Source of the DNA: Acytostelium subglobosum LB1
Taxonomy: Eukaryota > Evosea > Eumycetozoa > Acytosteliales > Acytosteliaceae
Assembly: GCF_000787575.1 (NCBI RefSeq)
Contig: NW_012236525.1
Coordinates: forward strand, 15,686-79,685
Direction of reading: 5' to 3'
DNA: 64,000 nucleotides
Positions 12,110 to 24,100 of the stretch are shown here, piece after piece (position 1 is the first letter of the stretch; each line of letters starts with the position of its first letter). The translations under genes were made by a program, and so were the position numbers. The notes under the pieces are model-generated. The model searched no databases and was not told where the DNA came from. It saw only the letters and a program-made list of their open reading frames with translations.

Positions 12110-12825
12110 TTCTGTATTTGGTTATTATGTATATATTTGTATTATAAGTATTATTAACAACAACGACAACAATGAATATGTTGTGTGAGTGAGAGATTAT
12201 AAAGGTGTGTCACTTGTGATTGAGCTGTATTATGTTTATAAGTAAGTATCAAGGTAAAGTAATAAGTATATGAATAATATATATTATATGTATATGTTAC
12301 AAGTTATAATTACATGTATGTGTATATAATATATATCTATATATCTATATGTATCTGTTTTAATAATAGTTATAGAACGTGAACGTGGGTATGAATGAAT
12401 GAATGAATGTATGAATGACAACAATCATCAAACCCCCACACTAACAAAGAAAAACCCCCCATGTTGGAGCTGTTTGTTTCCCCTTTTGCAAACACAAACA
12501 CCATCATCTGACCATGAAAGTGAGATCTTTTTCAAAATCATCAATTTTTTGATCAGGCCCAAAGTACTTTGGGCATCAATCACAAAGCCCTGATCTATCT
12601 TTGGACCATGTATTGACTTGTCAAGACATCCAAGGACATACCTCTGCACATAGGTGTACACCCAAGCTGGCCACACAAGTCACAAGCAAATGTCGGCTTT
12701 CGTGATGCGAAGAAAGAGAAAGAGAAAGAGAAGAGACAAGTGAGGAGTGATTGGTTGATGGATGGATGATAATGTACATTTACAACATGCTATGATAGCG
12801 AGATACCATCCATTTGAACGTACGC
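12110..12825. other. Intergenic, RasGEF 5' flank
   Basis: AT-rich promoter region with TATATA tracts at 12265-12345, then a GC-richer patch (about 12430-12680) holding an 18-bp perfect palindrome at 12557-12574. A minus-strand open stretch crosses this patch but resembles nothing I know and has no clear splice context. No gene called. Confidence 0.5.
12557..12574. repeat. 18-bp perfect palindrome
   Basis: GCCCAAAGTACTTTGGGC equals its own reverse complement. It lies in the RasGEF upstream region, about 450 bp before the start codon. A dimeric DNA-binding protein site or a hairpin is possible; neither is shown. Confidence 0.6.
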
Positions 12826-14253
12826 CTACGATGAATGGTTGCGCTTGCTGGTGCCTGACAAGGACGACAGAGCGATGAATAGTACTGCAAACACTGCCGA
12901 CGTAATCAAGAAGCGACTGTTCATGAATGTCTGTGCGTTGTCCTGCTTGGTTGGGCAAAGATGTTAGTGGTCTGGGACTCACGACGGTTAGAGCGAGTGT
13001 ATGGAGAGACATACTTGAGTTGTAGATGGCAATTCGATAGATGTTGCCTGCTCAATGCGCTGCTGAGCAGTGTCGGATGATGGTGATTGATGGAGTGATT
13101 TGTCCAGTGGAGTCTTTGGCGCTTCAATAGATGGAGTGATGTCTGCTCGCATTACTGATCCAAAGAAATCGGTAACTGGTACTTGATCGAGAGGTCTTGA
13201 GAACAGGTCTTTCCTGTACTCAGAGTGAGACAACAGACTCTTGAAGTCGTACGAGTTGAACAGCTGTAACAGTGACACATTATGTGGATCGACATTCTCA
13301 AAGAACTCCAAAGTATTGTATGTGAATCGATCGATCACTGACAGTCCAAGCTCGGGATCAGAGTGATGCTGTAGTTGAGCGTAAGTACATGTTCATCGTA
13401 GTCACTTCATCATCTTCATCATTATCATACCGAGTAAGAGTTCTCACCAAGTCTGCTGCTACCAATGGCCAGGATATTTGGCGAGTTGAATCGTTTGTAC
13501 AGGGTGTTGGCCTGGCATGTATCGACCATGAACAGTATCTCATTGTAGCGCTTCTTCTCCCACATCTGCTTGAAGGCGTCAGAGAGGTCGTGAGAGGAGA
13601 TCTCCTCGTTGTCTTGGAACTTGAGGAACTCGTCTCCACCATGACCCGTCAGGAAGATCAGGATGTTGCTCTTGTCGTCTGTCAGTAGACGCTTGGATCG
13701 CGACACCTCTGGGTCGTGTCTGCCCGTCAGTACTCTGATAAAGTTCTCGACGTTGACCTCGTAGCCGCGGTAGTCCACCTCGATATTGTCGCCGTACAAG
13801 TTAATCTTATGATTCTCATTGTTGAACATAACGCCAGCGTATGAGTTACGAGGGTTACAAGCCATATCATCGGCCAACATCAAGATGACTAAAGGTCGGT
13901 ACAATGTATGTATGTATGAGTATGTGTTATCGATCGGCTATTCATTAGTTCGCCAACATACTCTGTGAGTCGGGGATACCAAGCTTCTTGACAGTCCTGT
14001 AGAAGCCAAGCACGTTGGCAATGTGTCTGTAGTTGAACCAGAAGCGTGATGTGCAGACGAGCACCGCCCAGTTGTTCGTATGAGTGCCGCGATAGAAGTG
14101 TTCGAGGTTATAATCACTGTTTACTACATTGACATTGTTCAATCCTGTTGCTGCTGTTGGTGATGCATTTGATGTTGAAGATGATACAGCCAACATTATC
14201 ATGATCAACATTGTCACAGTCGCCAGTGTTGTAGTATTAGTAGTAGCCATCAT
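12826..14253 (-). CDS. pigk: GPI transamidase catalytic subunit PIG-K/GPI8
   Basis: Cysteine protease-like subunit of the ER transamidase that cleaves the C-terminal signal of precursors and attaches the GPI anchor. Exons 14253-13962, 13888-13431, about 13371-13018 and about 12942-12826 join in frame. The N-terminal 40 residues are a signal peptide followed by a Ser/Thr spacer. The C13 family core starts at [18 protein letters not shown]. The catalytic His lies in [10 protein letters not shown] and the catalytic Cys in LFMVDTCQA. Joining exons 2 and 3 restores the family motif [14 protein letters not shown]. The C-terminal exon encodes one membrane helix ([18 protein letters not shown]) and a short Lys/Arg/His tail, matching the GPI8 topology. 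A Met 10 residues upstream (14283) is in frame; I prefer the Met-Met-Ala start before the hydrophobic signal. Confidence 0.95.
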
Positions 14254-14478
14254 AGCATAACTACTTCTTCTTATATATATCATATCTGTCTGTGTATTTG
14301 TATCTGTATATCTGTATCTGTATCTGTGTCTTTGAGCGCAAATGATTCAAAGAATGAAGTTCCTCAGATAGAGTGTGGGTTCAAGTTCTAGATCCCAGGC
14401 CAGCTTGATCATTTCCATCTTGTTCAAACAAATACATAACATACATATATACATCACAATCAATCAATCAATCAAACG

Positions 14479-17206
14479 ATGAAGAAGGGAGGCTTATATA
14501 ACTTGGCCTTTGACAATAAGTTATCAACTGCACCAAGTGCTGTTGTTTATCAGAATATAGAATGTGTGGATATTAAGCCGAATGGTATCTACTTGGTCAG
14601 GTTCATGTATAGAGAGTGGGAGGGTCCACTTACACAGTTGGTCACTCAGAAGTTGTCTATCAAGCTCTCTATCGACATCAATGAAGGCTTGGTAACATGT
14701 CTACACACGGACAAGAAGCGAACAGTCTATCGATGGGACCTCAACCAAGGTCTTGAAGCCAAAGGCGTTGGCGGCAAGGCTGAGGAGAACACAGTACAAT
14801 ACAGTACATTTTATGTCGATGACTTTGTTGTCGATAACTGTAAGTACAGTACTAGTATGACTGATTGATCGCCAGGACTAACATCCATGTCAGACACCAA
14901 TGAGTTGTTCTCTCACAAGAATGAGCAACAGGCAATCAATCATCTATCATTCCTGAATGAACGAAAGCTTGGATGTATCGATCACTTGAAGAAGGATGTG
15001 TATAAGAATCATACTATATTCATCAATGCATCAAAGGAGATTGCGAGTATGTAACTCATCTTGGAGTTGATGGTGATGAAATGACTAACATTCAATAATC
15101 AAGACTCTGAGGTTGATATGCTTGACTTTAGGAATCTGATCACAGAGTATGGCAACTCAATCACATCAATCCAGAACCTATCAATCAGTTGGGATCACTG
15201 TAGGTGTACAATGAATGGACTTCCACGATCAATCGATCACTCACTCACTCACTCATTCAATCAATTACATGATACGTATACTCAGACAAGGTCAAGAAGC
15301 AATCAAAGAACGAGTTTGAGAAGCTGTCAAAGACGACTGAGCCCATCCAGTGGCTCACATCAGTTCCACACGACCTGGAGATGGCTGTTCAGCAACGCGA
15401 GTTTGAACAAGCTGTCGTCACGATTGAGAAGAGTATGTGTTGTTGAGACATGGCCATCCGGAGGTCAAGGACACATGATGACTGACTAACCAGCTACTCT
15501 CACAGTGAACGAGGTGTATGAGAACAATCCAAAGGTGGAGATTGTGATGCAGACACATCCTTTAAAGGAACAAATCGATCAGAGGATAAAGACACTGACA
15601 GAGTCATTGATGGACACACTGCGATCACCAATCCTGAAGCCACTTCAAATCAAGGAGACTATTGCGTGGTTGGTGCGACTTGATCAGACGGACAAGGCCA
15701 AGTCGATATTCTTGGAGTCAAGATCAATCGCCATCAAAGCGTCGATAAAGAAGCAGGTCAAGACTGGCGACCTGGTGCGTAATATTGGCGAGCTGACACG
15801 TATCACTTTCAGCCAGATCGACACCACCTGTCAGGACTACTGCAACTCCTTCCAAGAGCCACACATGACCAGTGGTCTCATCGAGTGGGTCATGTCACAA
15901 CTTCAACTACTAAGTGATATCCTCAGTCGTCAAGTGTTCATCATTGACAACTACCAGACCATATCACAGATCATTAGAATAGTTGAGTCACATTGCGAGA
16001 TGGTCAGTACTAGTGGATACTTGTCCCGACCCACACAATCACTAACTCAATCATTCGTTCATTCATACATAACAGATGGATCAGAATGGATTGTCATTAA
16101 TATCCTATTGGAATGTATTGTTACAGCCTCATCTGGAACAACTTATTGTAAACTATGAAACAAGACTTAGAGAGTCGTTGCAACAGCAATTGGTGGAGGA
16201 CAAGTGGATTGGTGACACGCAATGGGTGTACGAGCTTCCAACCTCACCTCAGTTGGGTGCATCCCCTGTTCAATCACCAAAGAATCAATCACCATTCCTC
16301 AGCTCACGTAACAACAACAACAACAATAATAACAATAACAACAACAACAACAACTACAACAATAACAACAACAATGATGAGATAAGACTCAAGTTGACAA
16401 AGAGCACGATATTCCTCAACACGATCACTCAGAGGTTCACGATGGACATTTGCCAGATCACGACTGTTGAGATGATACCAGTGATATCAAGATCGATCAG
16501 CAAGATATTCAAGGAGTTTATGAGTCATTTGCTGACAGCCATCCAGGATGACCTGTCCGACAACCAGGCACACGCGATAATAAGTAATGCAGTGTTCATC
16601 ACCGATGACCTTGTGTCGAGGATATCAAACAAGCTGGAGGATGTGCTCGGACGCCCGATCAACAACCTCGAGTCGCTGAACGACTCGCTCCGCTCCATGT
16701 TTGAACGCATCCGTCTCGAGTACGCAGTGCGCAAGGCCGAGGAGATCGTTCACTCGGTCATGGTGTGGGACGAGGGCGTCTACGCGATCGAGGACGACAT
16801 TGAGCCCTTCCCCAAGAAGTTCATCAAGCTGTCCGAGTACCTGGACACCCTGTCACAGCAGATACAGAACAATGTCAACGTGGAGAATGTCACGCCAATC
16901 ACATCGATGATCCTGGCCGAGGTCGTCGTCATCCTGTCGCAGAAGCTACAGACACTGGGCGACTCTGTGCAGTATGGATACGGAGGTCTGCAACACTTTG
17001 TCCTGGAGATGAAGTACTTGACCACAATACTCGGTCGCTCGGACGTCGAGCAGATCACCTACGACCTAATCACATCGATGATACACAGTGCCACCAAGTC
17101 CTACGCCACAGCAGGCTCATTCGATCCCGACACCGTACTCAAGCCCAAGGACTACTTTGATCAAGTGATCGATAACATTGTCTATCAAAAGGCAGTATAC
17201 AAGTGA
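14479..17206 (+). CDS. exoc8: Exocyst complex component Exo84/EXOC8
   Basis: Subunit of the octameric exocyst that tethers secretory vesicles to the plasma membrane. Six exons join in frame: 14479-14839, 14894-15046, 15104-15199, 15286-15432, 15506-16002 and 16076-17206, giving 794 aa. One donor is the less usual GTCAGT (16003) and another GTAGGT (15200). The Exo84 signature begins in exon 4 ([20 protein letters not shown]), followed by [20 protein letters not shown] and [10 protein letters not shown]. The C-terminal half is the helical cullin-repeat-like region. A Ser/Pro stretch and a poly-Asn run encoded by AAC/AAT repeats (about 16310-16375) interrupt it, as is common in dictyostelid proteins. 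The N-terminal 120 residues resemble a PH-like fold only weakly. Confidence 0.88.
16310..16375 (+). repeat. AAC/AAT trinucleotide tract encoding poly-Asn
   Basis: In-frame AAC repeat with AAT and one TAC interruption inside the Exo84 gene, encoding about 21 Asn. Homopolymer Asn runs are a known dictyostelid habit. Confidence 0.9.
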
Positions 17207-17398
17207 TCAATCGGTTGGTCGATACACATTCAATAACACTCATATATATATATGACATGTATTCTTACAACTCTTGGACATTGGATAATGATTATTTAAA
17301 TTGATTGATTTCCAGGTCACCTGGAAAGTGATGTGAGTGGGAATGGTTGATCAAACTTATTCATTTTGAATGAACTAACATAGAGATAGAGATTGACA

Positions 17399-18142
17399 AT
17401 GAGTAGAGATGGCAGTAACAGCAGCAGCAATAAGATGATTGAAGTGGAGATGAAGGTCACTTATGATGAGTCGACGAAAGCAAAGATACTCGAGTTGGCC
17501 ACGGATAAGGGATCATTCCAATCGTTCACAGACAGATACTTTGATGATGATCAATATAGTCTGACAACCAGAGATATTTGGCTGCGATTGAGAGACGAGA
17601 CATGGGAGTTGAAATGTCCCGTCACCAAACAGTTGGCATCAATGACTTCGGCAACATCAACATCGACCACGTCATATTACGATATGGATGACAAGCGAGA
17701 GATCATGAACTACTTGCAACACAATGGTATCATCGACCCAGTCACGAGCGACAATGTTGTCGACGTTGACGAGTACATCGACGAGCTACTCGCACGTCTG
17801 GAAGCCAAGTCCATCACACCATTCGCCGTGATCGTTACATTTAGAGAATCATTCAATATTGTTTACAAAGGTCAGCAGTTCAGAGTTGACTTTGACACAA
17901 CAGAGACAAGTGCACTTAAAGATTATCAACTATGCGAGATAGAGTTGATGGTGAATGATAATGAATCAGATCGATTGATTGCTCAACAACAAATACAACA
18001 ACTATGTCAGGAACTTGGACTCATCCCACCCAACAAGCTCTATGGCAAAGTACTCGAACTAATCAAACGAACTCGTCCAGATCATTGGAGAGCATTACTC
18101 GACGCCAAGCAGAAGTCTGTTGTTGCAACATCATCATCTTAG
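17399..18142 (+). CDS. thtpa: CYTH-domain protein, thiamine-triphosphatase-like
   Basis: Single-exon gene of 247 aa starting at the ATG at 17399. The CYTH (triphosphate tunnel metalloenzyme) domain opens with the E-x-E-x-K signature (IEVEMKVTYDE). It continues with TDRYFDDD...TTRDIWLRLRD and WELKCP, a variable Ser/Thr loop, then TFRESFNIVYKGQQFRVDFD and the closing strand YQLCEIELMV. The QLCQELGL and KLYGKVLELIKRTRPDHW end matches the C-terminal region of vertebrate soluble thiamine triphosphatase, which cleaves ThTP to ThDP. Other CYTH proteins hydrolyse inorganic triphosphate or make cAMP, so the substrate is likely but not certain. It lies 192 bp after the Exo84 stop on the same strand. 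Confidence 0.85.
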   Translation: MSRDGSNSSSNKMIEVEMKVTYDESTKAKILELATDKGSFQSFTDRYFDDDQYSLTTRDIWLRLRDETWELKCPVTKQLASMTSATSTSTTSYYDMDDKREIMNYLQHNGIIDPVTSDNVVDVDEYIDELLARLEAKSITPFAVIVTFRESFNIVYKGQQFRVDFDTTETSALKDYQLCEIELMVNDNESDRLIAQQQIQQLCQELGLIPPNKLYGKVLELIKRTRPDHWRALLDAKQKSVVATSSS

Positions 18143-18452
18143 TGGCATCCACATCTATTACATGTTGCCAATGGCAACAACGATGGTCATTGTCAAGCTC
18201 ACGTGGCGCCTATTCATGTCCAAGTTCATCGCAATTCTTGAGAAAGAGACGTGATTGTTCACAGAATTTTGGTCCAAGAAATGAAGGGGGTGTACCCTTA
18301 GCTATTCTCAGCGTCGACCCAGCTCAGCATTCATTCAGTCAATCCACCTTGCTTGTTCAATGTGTATCCCTACCCTACCTACAACGACACAATACACATT
18401 CATTCATTTACTCCAGCATCAATAACATATAACCATAACATATAAATAAACA

Positions 18453-19304
18453 ATGAATAAGAAAAGAATATTAAAGTATGCTTCGGATATACATTTGGAG
18501 ATGTCCAGCGATACGGAACATAGACCTCATGTGGCTGCACTGTATAACTTTACACCAAAGCCAGATCATAGATACTTCTTGGCATTGTGCGGTGATATAG
18601 GGTCAATGCATACACCAGCACTTTGTAGCTTCCTGTGGAAGGTGTCACAACGTTATGAACACGTATTCCTGATCGCTGGCAATCACGAGTTCTACAATCC
18701 ACCACGACACGATATAAAGACAATGGCACAAGTCAAGCATGAGATCACTGAGCGATGCAAACAGTTGCCCAACGTCCACTTCATGGACGACACAGTGTTC
18801 ATGCTGGACGAATACAAGATCATCGGGTCCACACTCTGGTCATTCGTGCCAGAGAAGCAGGTCAATGTCGTGCAGGCACAGTTGAACGACTACCACATGA
18901 TCTACGTGGAGGACGAGCGCACCCCTGGCGCCAAGCGACTGGCCACAGTCAAGGACACAAACATCCTGCACGAGCGAGCAGTGGCGTTCATCAAGAAAGA
19001 GGTGGCAGGCGCCTCGAACTGTCTGCTGCTCACACATCACGCGCCACTATTCAGCATACCAGAGCAGAACAAGCATCTCTGCGATCCAATGTACCTCAAC
19101 AGCCCAATCAATGTGGCATTCCACACCGACCTCGACCACCTTGTGCGGCCACCCGTCCTCCTATGGATCTTTGGTCACACTCACTATACATCAAAGTTCA
19201 TCCACAATGGAGTAGTCGTCGCTTCAAACCAAGTTGGCTACGACATGCGACCACGAGACTACAGCATTACCGAAGAGATAGAGTTAGGATTTGCCAAGCA
19301 ATAA
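18453..19304 (+). CDS. Calcineurin-like metallophosphoesterase
   Basis: Single-exon gene, 283 aa, no signal peptide. All metal-binding motifs of the superfamily are present in order: SDIHLE (D-x-H), CGDIG (G-D), AGNHEFY (G-N-H-E), LLLTHHAP (His) and IFGHTHY (G-H-T-H). The protein covers little beyond the core domain, similar to uncharacterised cytosolic phosphoesterases found in bacteria and protists. The substrate cannot be read from the sequence. The start at 18453 follows an A-rich context (ATAAACA) typical of this genome. Confidence 0.9.
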   Translation: MNKKRILKYASDIHLEMSSDTEHRPHVAALYNFTPKPDHRYFLALCGDIGSMHTPALCSFLWKVSQRYEHVFLIAGNHEFYNPPRHDIKTMAQVKHEITERCKQLPNVHFMDDTVFMLDEYKIIGSTLWSFVPEKQVNVVQAQLNDYHMIYVEDERTPGAKRLATVKDTNILHERAVAFIKKEVAGASNCLLLTHHAPLFSIPEQNKHLCDPMYLNSPINVAFHTDLDHLVRPPVLLWIFGHTHYTSKFIHNGVVVASNQVGYDMRPRDYSITEEIELGFAKQ

Positions 19305-19434
19305 TATGTTAGTTGGAGGCCTTCATCAATCAATCAATCAATCAGTCAGCCAGTCAGTTCAGTCAGTCCAGTCCGATCAAATGTACATACATAAACATAT
19401 AACCAATCAATCAATCATTCAATCAATCATTCAA

Positions 19435-19620
19435 TCAATCAAACAAGTTCCCAGAGTCAAATGAGGGTTCGCGCATGGGTCCAGGAAAATTCAAGTAACC
19501 AAGGTACATCAATACAAAGAAGTGGAACGATGATGCATCAATCACGTATATGTTGTTGTCATCGTGTAGTAAGTAGGTGTCAAATAGCAAGTCGTCCATC
19601 CCATCTCCGTCATTAACCAA
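19435..19620 (-). CDS. Possible 3' exon of an unidentified protein
   Basis: An open minus-strand stretch of about 61 codons with protein-like, non-repetitive composition (DGDGMDDLLFDTYLLHDD, then a hydrophobic SFHFFVLMYLGYLNF segment, ending FDSGNLFD). It ends at a stop within an AATC repeat, as genuine 3' ends here often do. An AG at the sequence GCAATTAG just upstream could be its acceptor, which would add a few residues (Asp-Leu-Val-Asn). I found no convincing 5' exon: the next open stretch upstream (19923-19738) does not join cleanly. It may be a remnant of a decayed gene. No family recognised. Confidence 0.3.
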   Translation of the reverse strand: MVNDGDGMDDLLFDTYLLHDDNNIYVIDASSFHFFVLMYLGYLNFPGPMREPSFDSGNLFD

Positions 19621-20304
19621 GTCTAATTGCGCGCGCTATCCCCAGGAACCCTGATATAAAAATAGGTGGGGGCGAGAGACCGTGGAACAACTGATCATCC
19701 GTGGTCTAAAAGTGTCGCAAGATGTCACCCCCACGGGTCATAGTGCCAGAGGCTTCACCATCCGACTCTTTGCATTGCGCATAGACTGCTGAATGAATGG
19801 AAGACACACCGAACCATCGAAGTAATCATTGGACGATGTCACCCCTCGCCAAAATACATTGTTTTTTTGTTTTTGCATCATGCAAAACAACGATTCGATT
19901 ATGTCTCGCGGATATTTATACACATGGCGGGGTCAACGTGGACCAAGCAAGGCAGACCCCATGTCCGCAGGTCCAAGACATGTTCTATTCTTCTTACTTT
20001 CATCAATAAGATAGATAGAAGGTGTGTGTTTTGGACCTCCATCTACAAAGGGAAACGAAATACTTACGTTGTTGCCATTTCATTCATTCATTCATACATT
20101 AAACTACTTATTCATTCATTTCAATCATTCATTTAGTCACACACTCACATTGTGACCACTACCAATCAACAACAGCAGCGTAAGCATTACCTCCAACATG
20201 GGCCACTAAAGGCCCCTATCCATTCCATCCATCATCACCTCTTCATCATAAGGTTTACAACCTTACGATACTCATCATTTTCCCAACCTCTACTATAAAT
20301 ACAC

Positions 20305-20320
20305 ACCGATATATATCGGT
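20305..20320. repeat. 16-bp perfect palindrome
   Basis: ACCGATATATATCGGT is its own reverse complement. It follows a TATAAAT box-like sequence at about 20294, so it may belong to a promoter; no gene is evident directly downstream. Confidence 0.5.
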
Positions 20321-21135
20321 CAATCATTAAGTCAATCGACCAAACATATTTATACACATACACACACATACACACACAACTATACTTTATTTGTATATTC
20401 CATTCCAATTCAATCCAAACCCATCACTTGCCCGCCCTTTACTTGTGGGCAAAGAACAAACAAAAGTATGTCCACCAATCCTTGCTTTGTCGCCAACAAC
20501 CACACAATGTAGCGAATCAAAATAACTCGTGTTGTGTTTGTGTGTTTATGTGTTTGTGAGAGTTGAAGGAAGATCTGTAGAACAAGCATCATCATGATGG
20601 TGGGTGTATGGTGCAGGGAAGGTGTGAAATATGAGAGGTTGTTGTGTGTTGTCCTGTTCTGTCTCTTTACATGGCGATGCCCGAGCCCCTTCCATTGTTA
20701 GTAGTGGCAGCAGCAGCTACTAGTGCTTGGACATGGCATTCGAACGCTTCCATTGGTCGTCCCCCAATGTGATGCCATAACATGTGCCTCATCTCTCTTC
20801 CTTGCTTGCTTGTTAACATGTTTGAGGAAATGTCGCCAGAGCAAGCTTCGTCATCCCATCATCCCATCATTCATTCATTCAACAAATCAATCATTCAATC
20901 GATCGATCACATTACATTCTCCGCCTCTTCCTATTAATATCATTCTTTCATTACAATCATTCAATCATTTAATATCGACATCAACTGCACTCGAGAGCAG
21001 TCTAAACAATCAACTAACCTAACAGCTAACCTTTAATATCTAGCGCAGCTAGCTGTAGATTTTTAATGCTGTAGTAACATTTACTATATTATATATATTA
21101 TAACATACAATACATACAATACATAGTCATTAACA

Positions 21136-24100
21136 ATGGCTAAGTTAAAGAAACTAAAGAACGAAACAAAGGATGAGAAGGGTGAGAGGAGGAGAGTCAA
21201 TAGGGCTGGTGTAAAGGGATTCGGCGGAAAGAAGAGTCCAGAGGAGAATGCCAATATCTTTACAAAGCTCACATGGGACTGGGCCAACAGCTTCGTCTGG
21301 TTCTGCTTCAGGAACGTCCTGGAGCATCGTCACATCTGGAACCTCGCCTCATACGACACTGCCGACAACCTCACCAAGAGGATGACTGAGCAGTGGGAGA
21401 AGGAGAAGATCAAGCCAAAGTAAGTGTCCAAGGCATCGTTGGCCAAGCCCATCCACTCACTGACTCATTCAATCAATCAATCAATCAATCAAACATAATA
21501 GGCCATCATATCAATCAGCTGCCGTTCGTGCATTCGGACCATACTTTACAATAAGTTGGATATACTACGCAATCTACGCTGCATCACAGTTTGTTGGACC
21601 AGAGCTCTTGAAGCGCATGGTGTCCTTTGTGGTCAGGTCACGTATGGGTGCAACTGATGTCGACCCAAACATGGGCTACTACTACGCCGTTGCCATGTTT
21701 GGTTCTGCAATGGTCGGTTCCTTCTGTCTATACCAAGCCAACATGATATCCGCAAGAGTTGGAGACTATGTAAGTGTGCCAGGCCATCAACACAATCAAT
21801 CAATCTTTTGGAATCATTCCACTAACATCCATTCAATCAATCAATCAATCAATCAATCAAACACATAGATGAGATCAGTTATCGTCTGTGACGTCTACAA
21901 GAAGTCATTGAAGCTTAGTAACTCTGCACGTTCAAAGACTTCGCCGGGAGAGATTGTCAATCTGATGAGTAACGATGCTCAGAGAATGACTGAAGTGTTC
22001 CAGCTGGTCAACAACGGTGTGTTTGCGCCGTTCCAGATCATCGTCTGTATCGTGCTGCTCTACATCTCGATTGGCTGGCCCACATTCGTCGGTCTGGCCT
22101 TCATGCTCATCACCGTGCCAATCAATGGTATTGCCGCAAAGCGTCTGATTGGCATTCGTCGCGCACTCATCAAGTACACCGACGGCCGTGTCAAGACCAC
22201 CAACGAGATCCTGCAGGCCATCAAGATCATCAAGCTGTACGCCTGGGAGGACAGCTTTGCCAAGCGTGTCATGGACCGCCGTGCCGACGAAATCAAGATG
22301 TTGATGTCCTTCTCGCACGTGCGTGCCGTACTCATCTTCTTCGTGGCCTCACTGCCAACCATCGTGTCCGTGCTGGTCTTCACCACCTACTTCAAGACAC
22401 AGGACAACCTCGACGCTGGCAACATCTTTGCCGCTTTGGCCTACCTCAACATTCTGAGAATGCCACTCGGTTTCCTGCCCATCATCATTGCCCTTATGGT
22501 GCAGCTCAAGGTCGCCGCACAGAGAGTCACCGACTTCTTGCTGCAGCCCGAGATGGAGGTCTCTGTTCAGACCGCCGACGACGACAGCAGACCAACAGGC
22601 GTTCATTTGGAGGGCGCCAGCTTCGCCTGGAGCTCCGACAAGGAGGAGTCCTTCAAGCTCAACAACATCAACCTCAATGTCACTGGCAAGAGCTTGACCG
22701 TCGTGGTCGGCTCAGTCGGCAGTGGCAAGTCCTCACTCATCCAAGCCGTCCTCGGTGAGATGGAGAGGACCGCAGGCTCCCAGCACGTCAAGGGCAAGAT
22801 CGCCTACGTCGCCCAGCAAGCCTGGATCATCAACGCATCACTCAAGGACAACATCGTCTTTGGTTCGCCATACGACGAGGAGCGATACAACCGCGTCATT
22901 GAAGTGTGCGCACTCCAGCGCGACATTGAGTTGTTCCCACAGGGTGACAACGTGGAGATTGGAGAGCGTGGAGTCAACCTTTCCGGAGGTCAGAAGCAGC
23001 GTGTGTCAATCGCCAGAGCCGTCTACAACGACGCCGACATCTACATTCTGGACGACCCATTGTCTGCCGTCGACGCACACGTCGGCAAGCATCTGTTCCA
23101 CAAGTGCATCAACGGAATGCTCAAGGAGAAGACCGTCATTCTCGCAGCCAACCAGCTGCAGTACCTGCCATTCGCCGACGAGGTGTTGGTCATCACTGAC
23201 GGCACCATCACCGAGCGTGGCACCTATCACCAGATCATGGAGTCCAAGCAAACATTCTCCAAGCAGCTCGAGGACTATGGAATTGAGGAGATGAGCAGCA
23301 GCAGCGACTCGGGCGAGGACGGAGTCGAGGAGGAGATCATCATCGAGGAGAAGACCAAGCCCAAGGAGAAGGTCGAGCTCAAGAACACCGACGGCACACT
23401 CGTGCAGCAGGAGGAGCGTGAGGAGGGATCTGTCTCTGTCTGGATGTACATCAAGTACTTCACCGCCGGAGGTGGTGCATTCTTCACAGCGTGCTTCACC
23501 CTGTTCCTTCTGGATATCGGTTCATCCACAGTGCTCAACTGGTGGTTGTCCAAGTGGTCCAACGACACCCAGTACGCCAAGTTCACCGGCAAGACCCCAT
23601 CGCTCACCAACGATCAGTACCTCTACATCTACATTGGCATTGGTCTGTTCTCCATCATCATGTCTGGTCTGCGTAACTTTGCCTACTTCACATACACTGT
23701 CAAGGCTGGTCAGGCCCTGCACGACCAGCTGTTCACATCACTGCTCCGCGCACCAATGTGGTTCTTCGATACCACTCCACTCGGACGTATCCTCAACAGA
23801 TTCACTCGTGATCTGGATGGTGTCGACAACCTTATCGCCGCCGCTCTCTCACAGTACATTGTGTTCTTCCTGTTTGTGTTGGCCACAATCATCATCATTG
23901 CTATTGTCATTCCATTCCTGCTGGTTCCCATGGCGCCCATCGTCGTGCTCTTCTATATCCTGCAGAGCTTCTACCGTCACACCTCTCGTGAGCTGCAGCG
24001 TCTCGAGTCGATCAGTCGTTCGCCAATCTTTGCTCACTTCTCTGAGACCCTCAACGGTGTTGCCACCATCCGTGCCTACAAGACTCAAGATAGAAACATT

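Larger units (their letters stand above)
19305..21135. other. Long intergenic region upstream of ABC transporter
   Basis: About 1.8 kb. It holds a possible minus-strand exon (19435-19620, listed separately), two copies of an 11-bp motif (19721-19731 and 19835-19845) and a 16-bp palindrome (20305-20320). The rest is AT-rich DNA with AATC and CATT repeats. The ABC transporter promoter should lie in the right-hand part. Nothing else coding is supported. Confidence 0.5.

Noticed and set aside
12428-12676. 82-codon minus-strand open stretch between RasGEF and PIG-K.
   Set aside because: No clear start context or splice sites and no recognisable protein; it overlaps the palindrome and T-rich promoter-like sequence.
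14360-14400. GGTTCAA followed by a C-rich stretch, resembling a tRNA B box.
   Set aside because: No matching A box, acceptor stem or T-run terminator at the right spacing.
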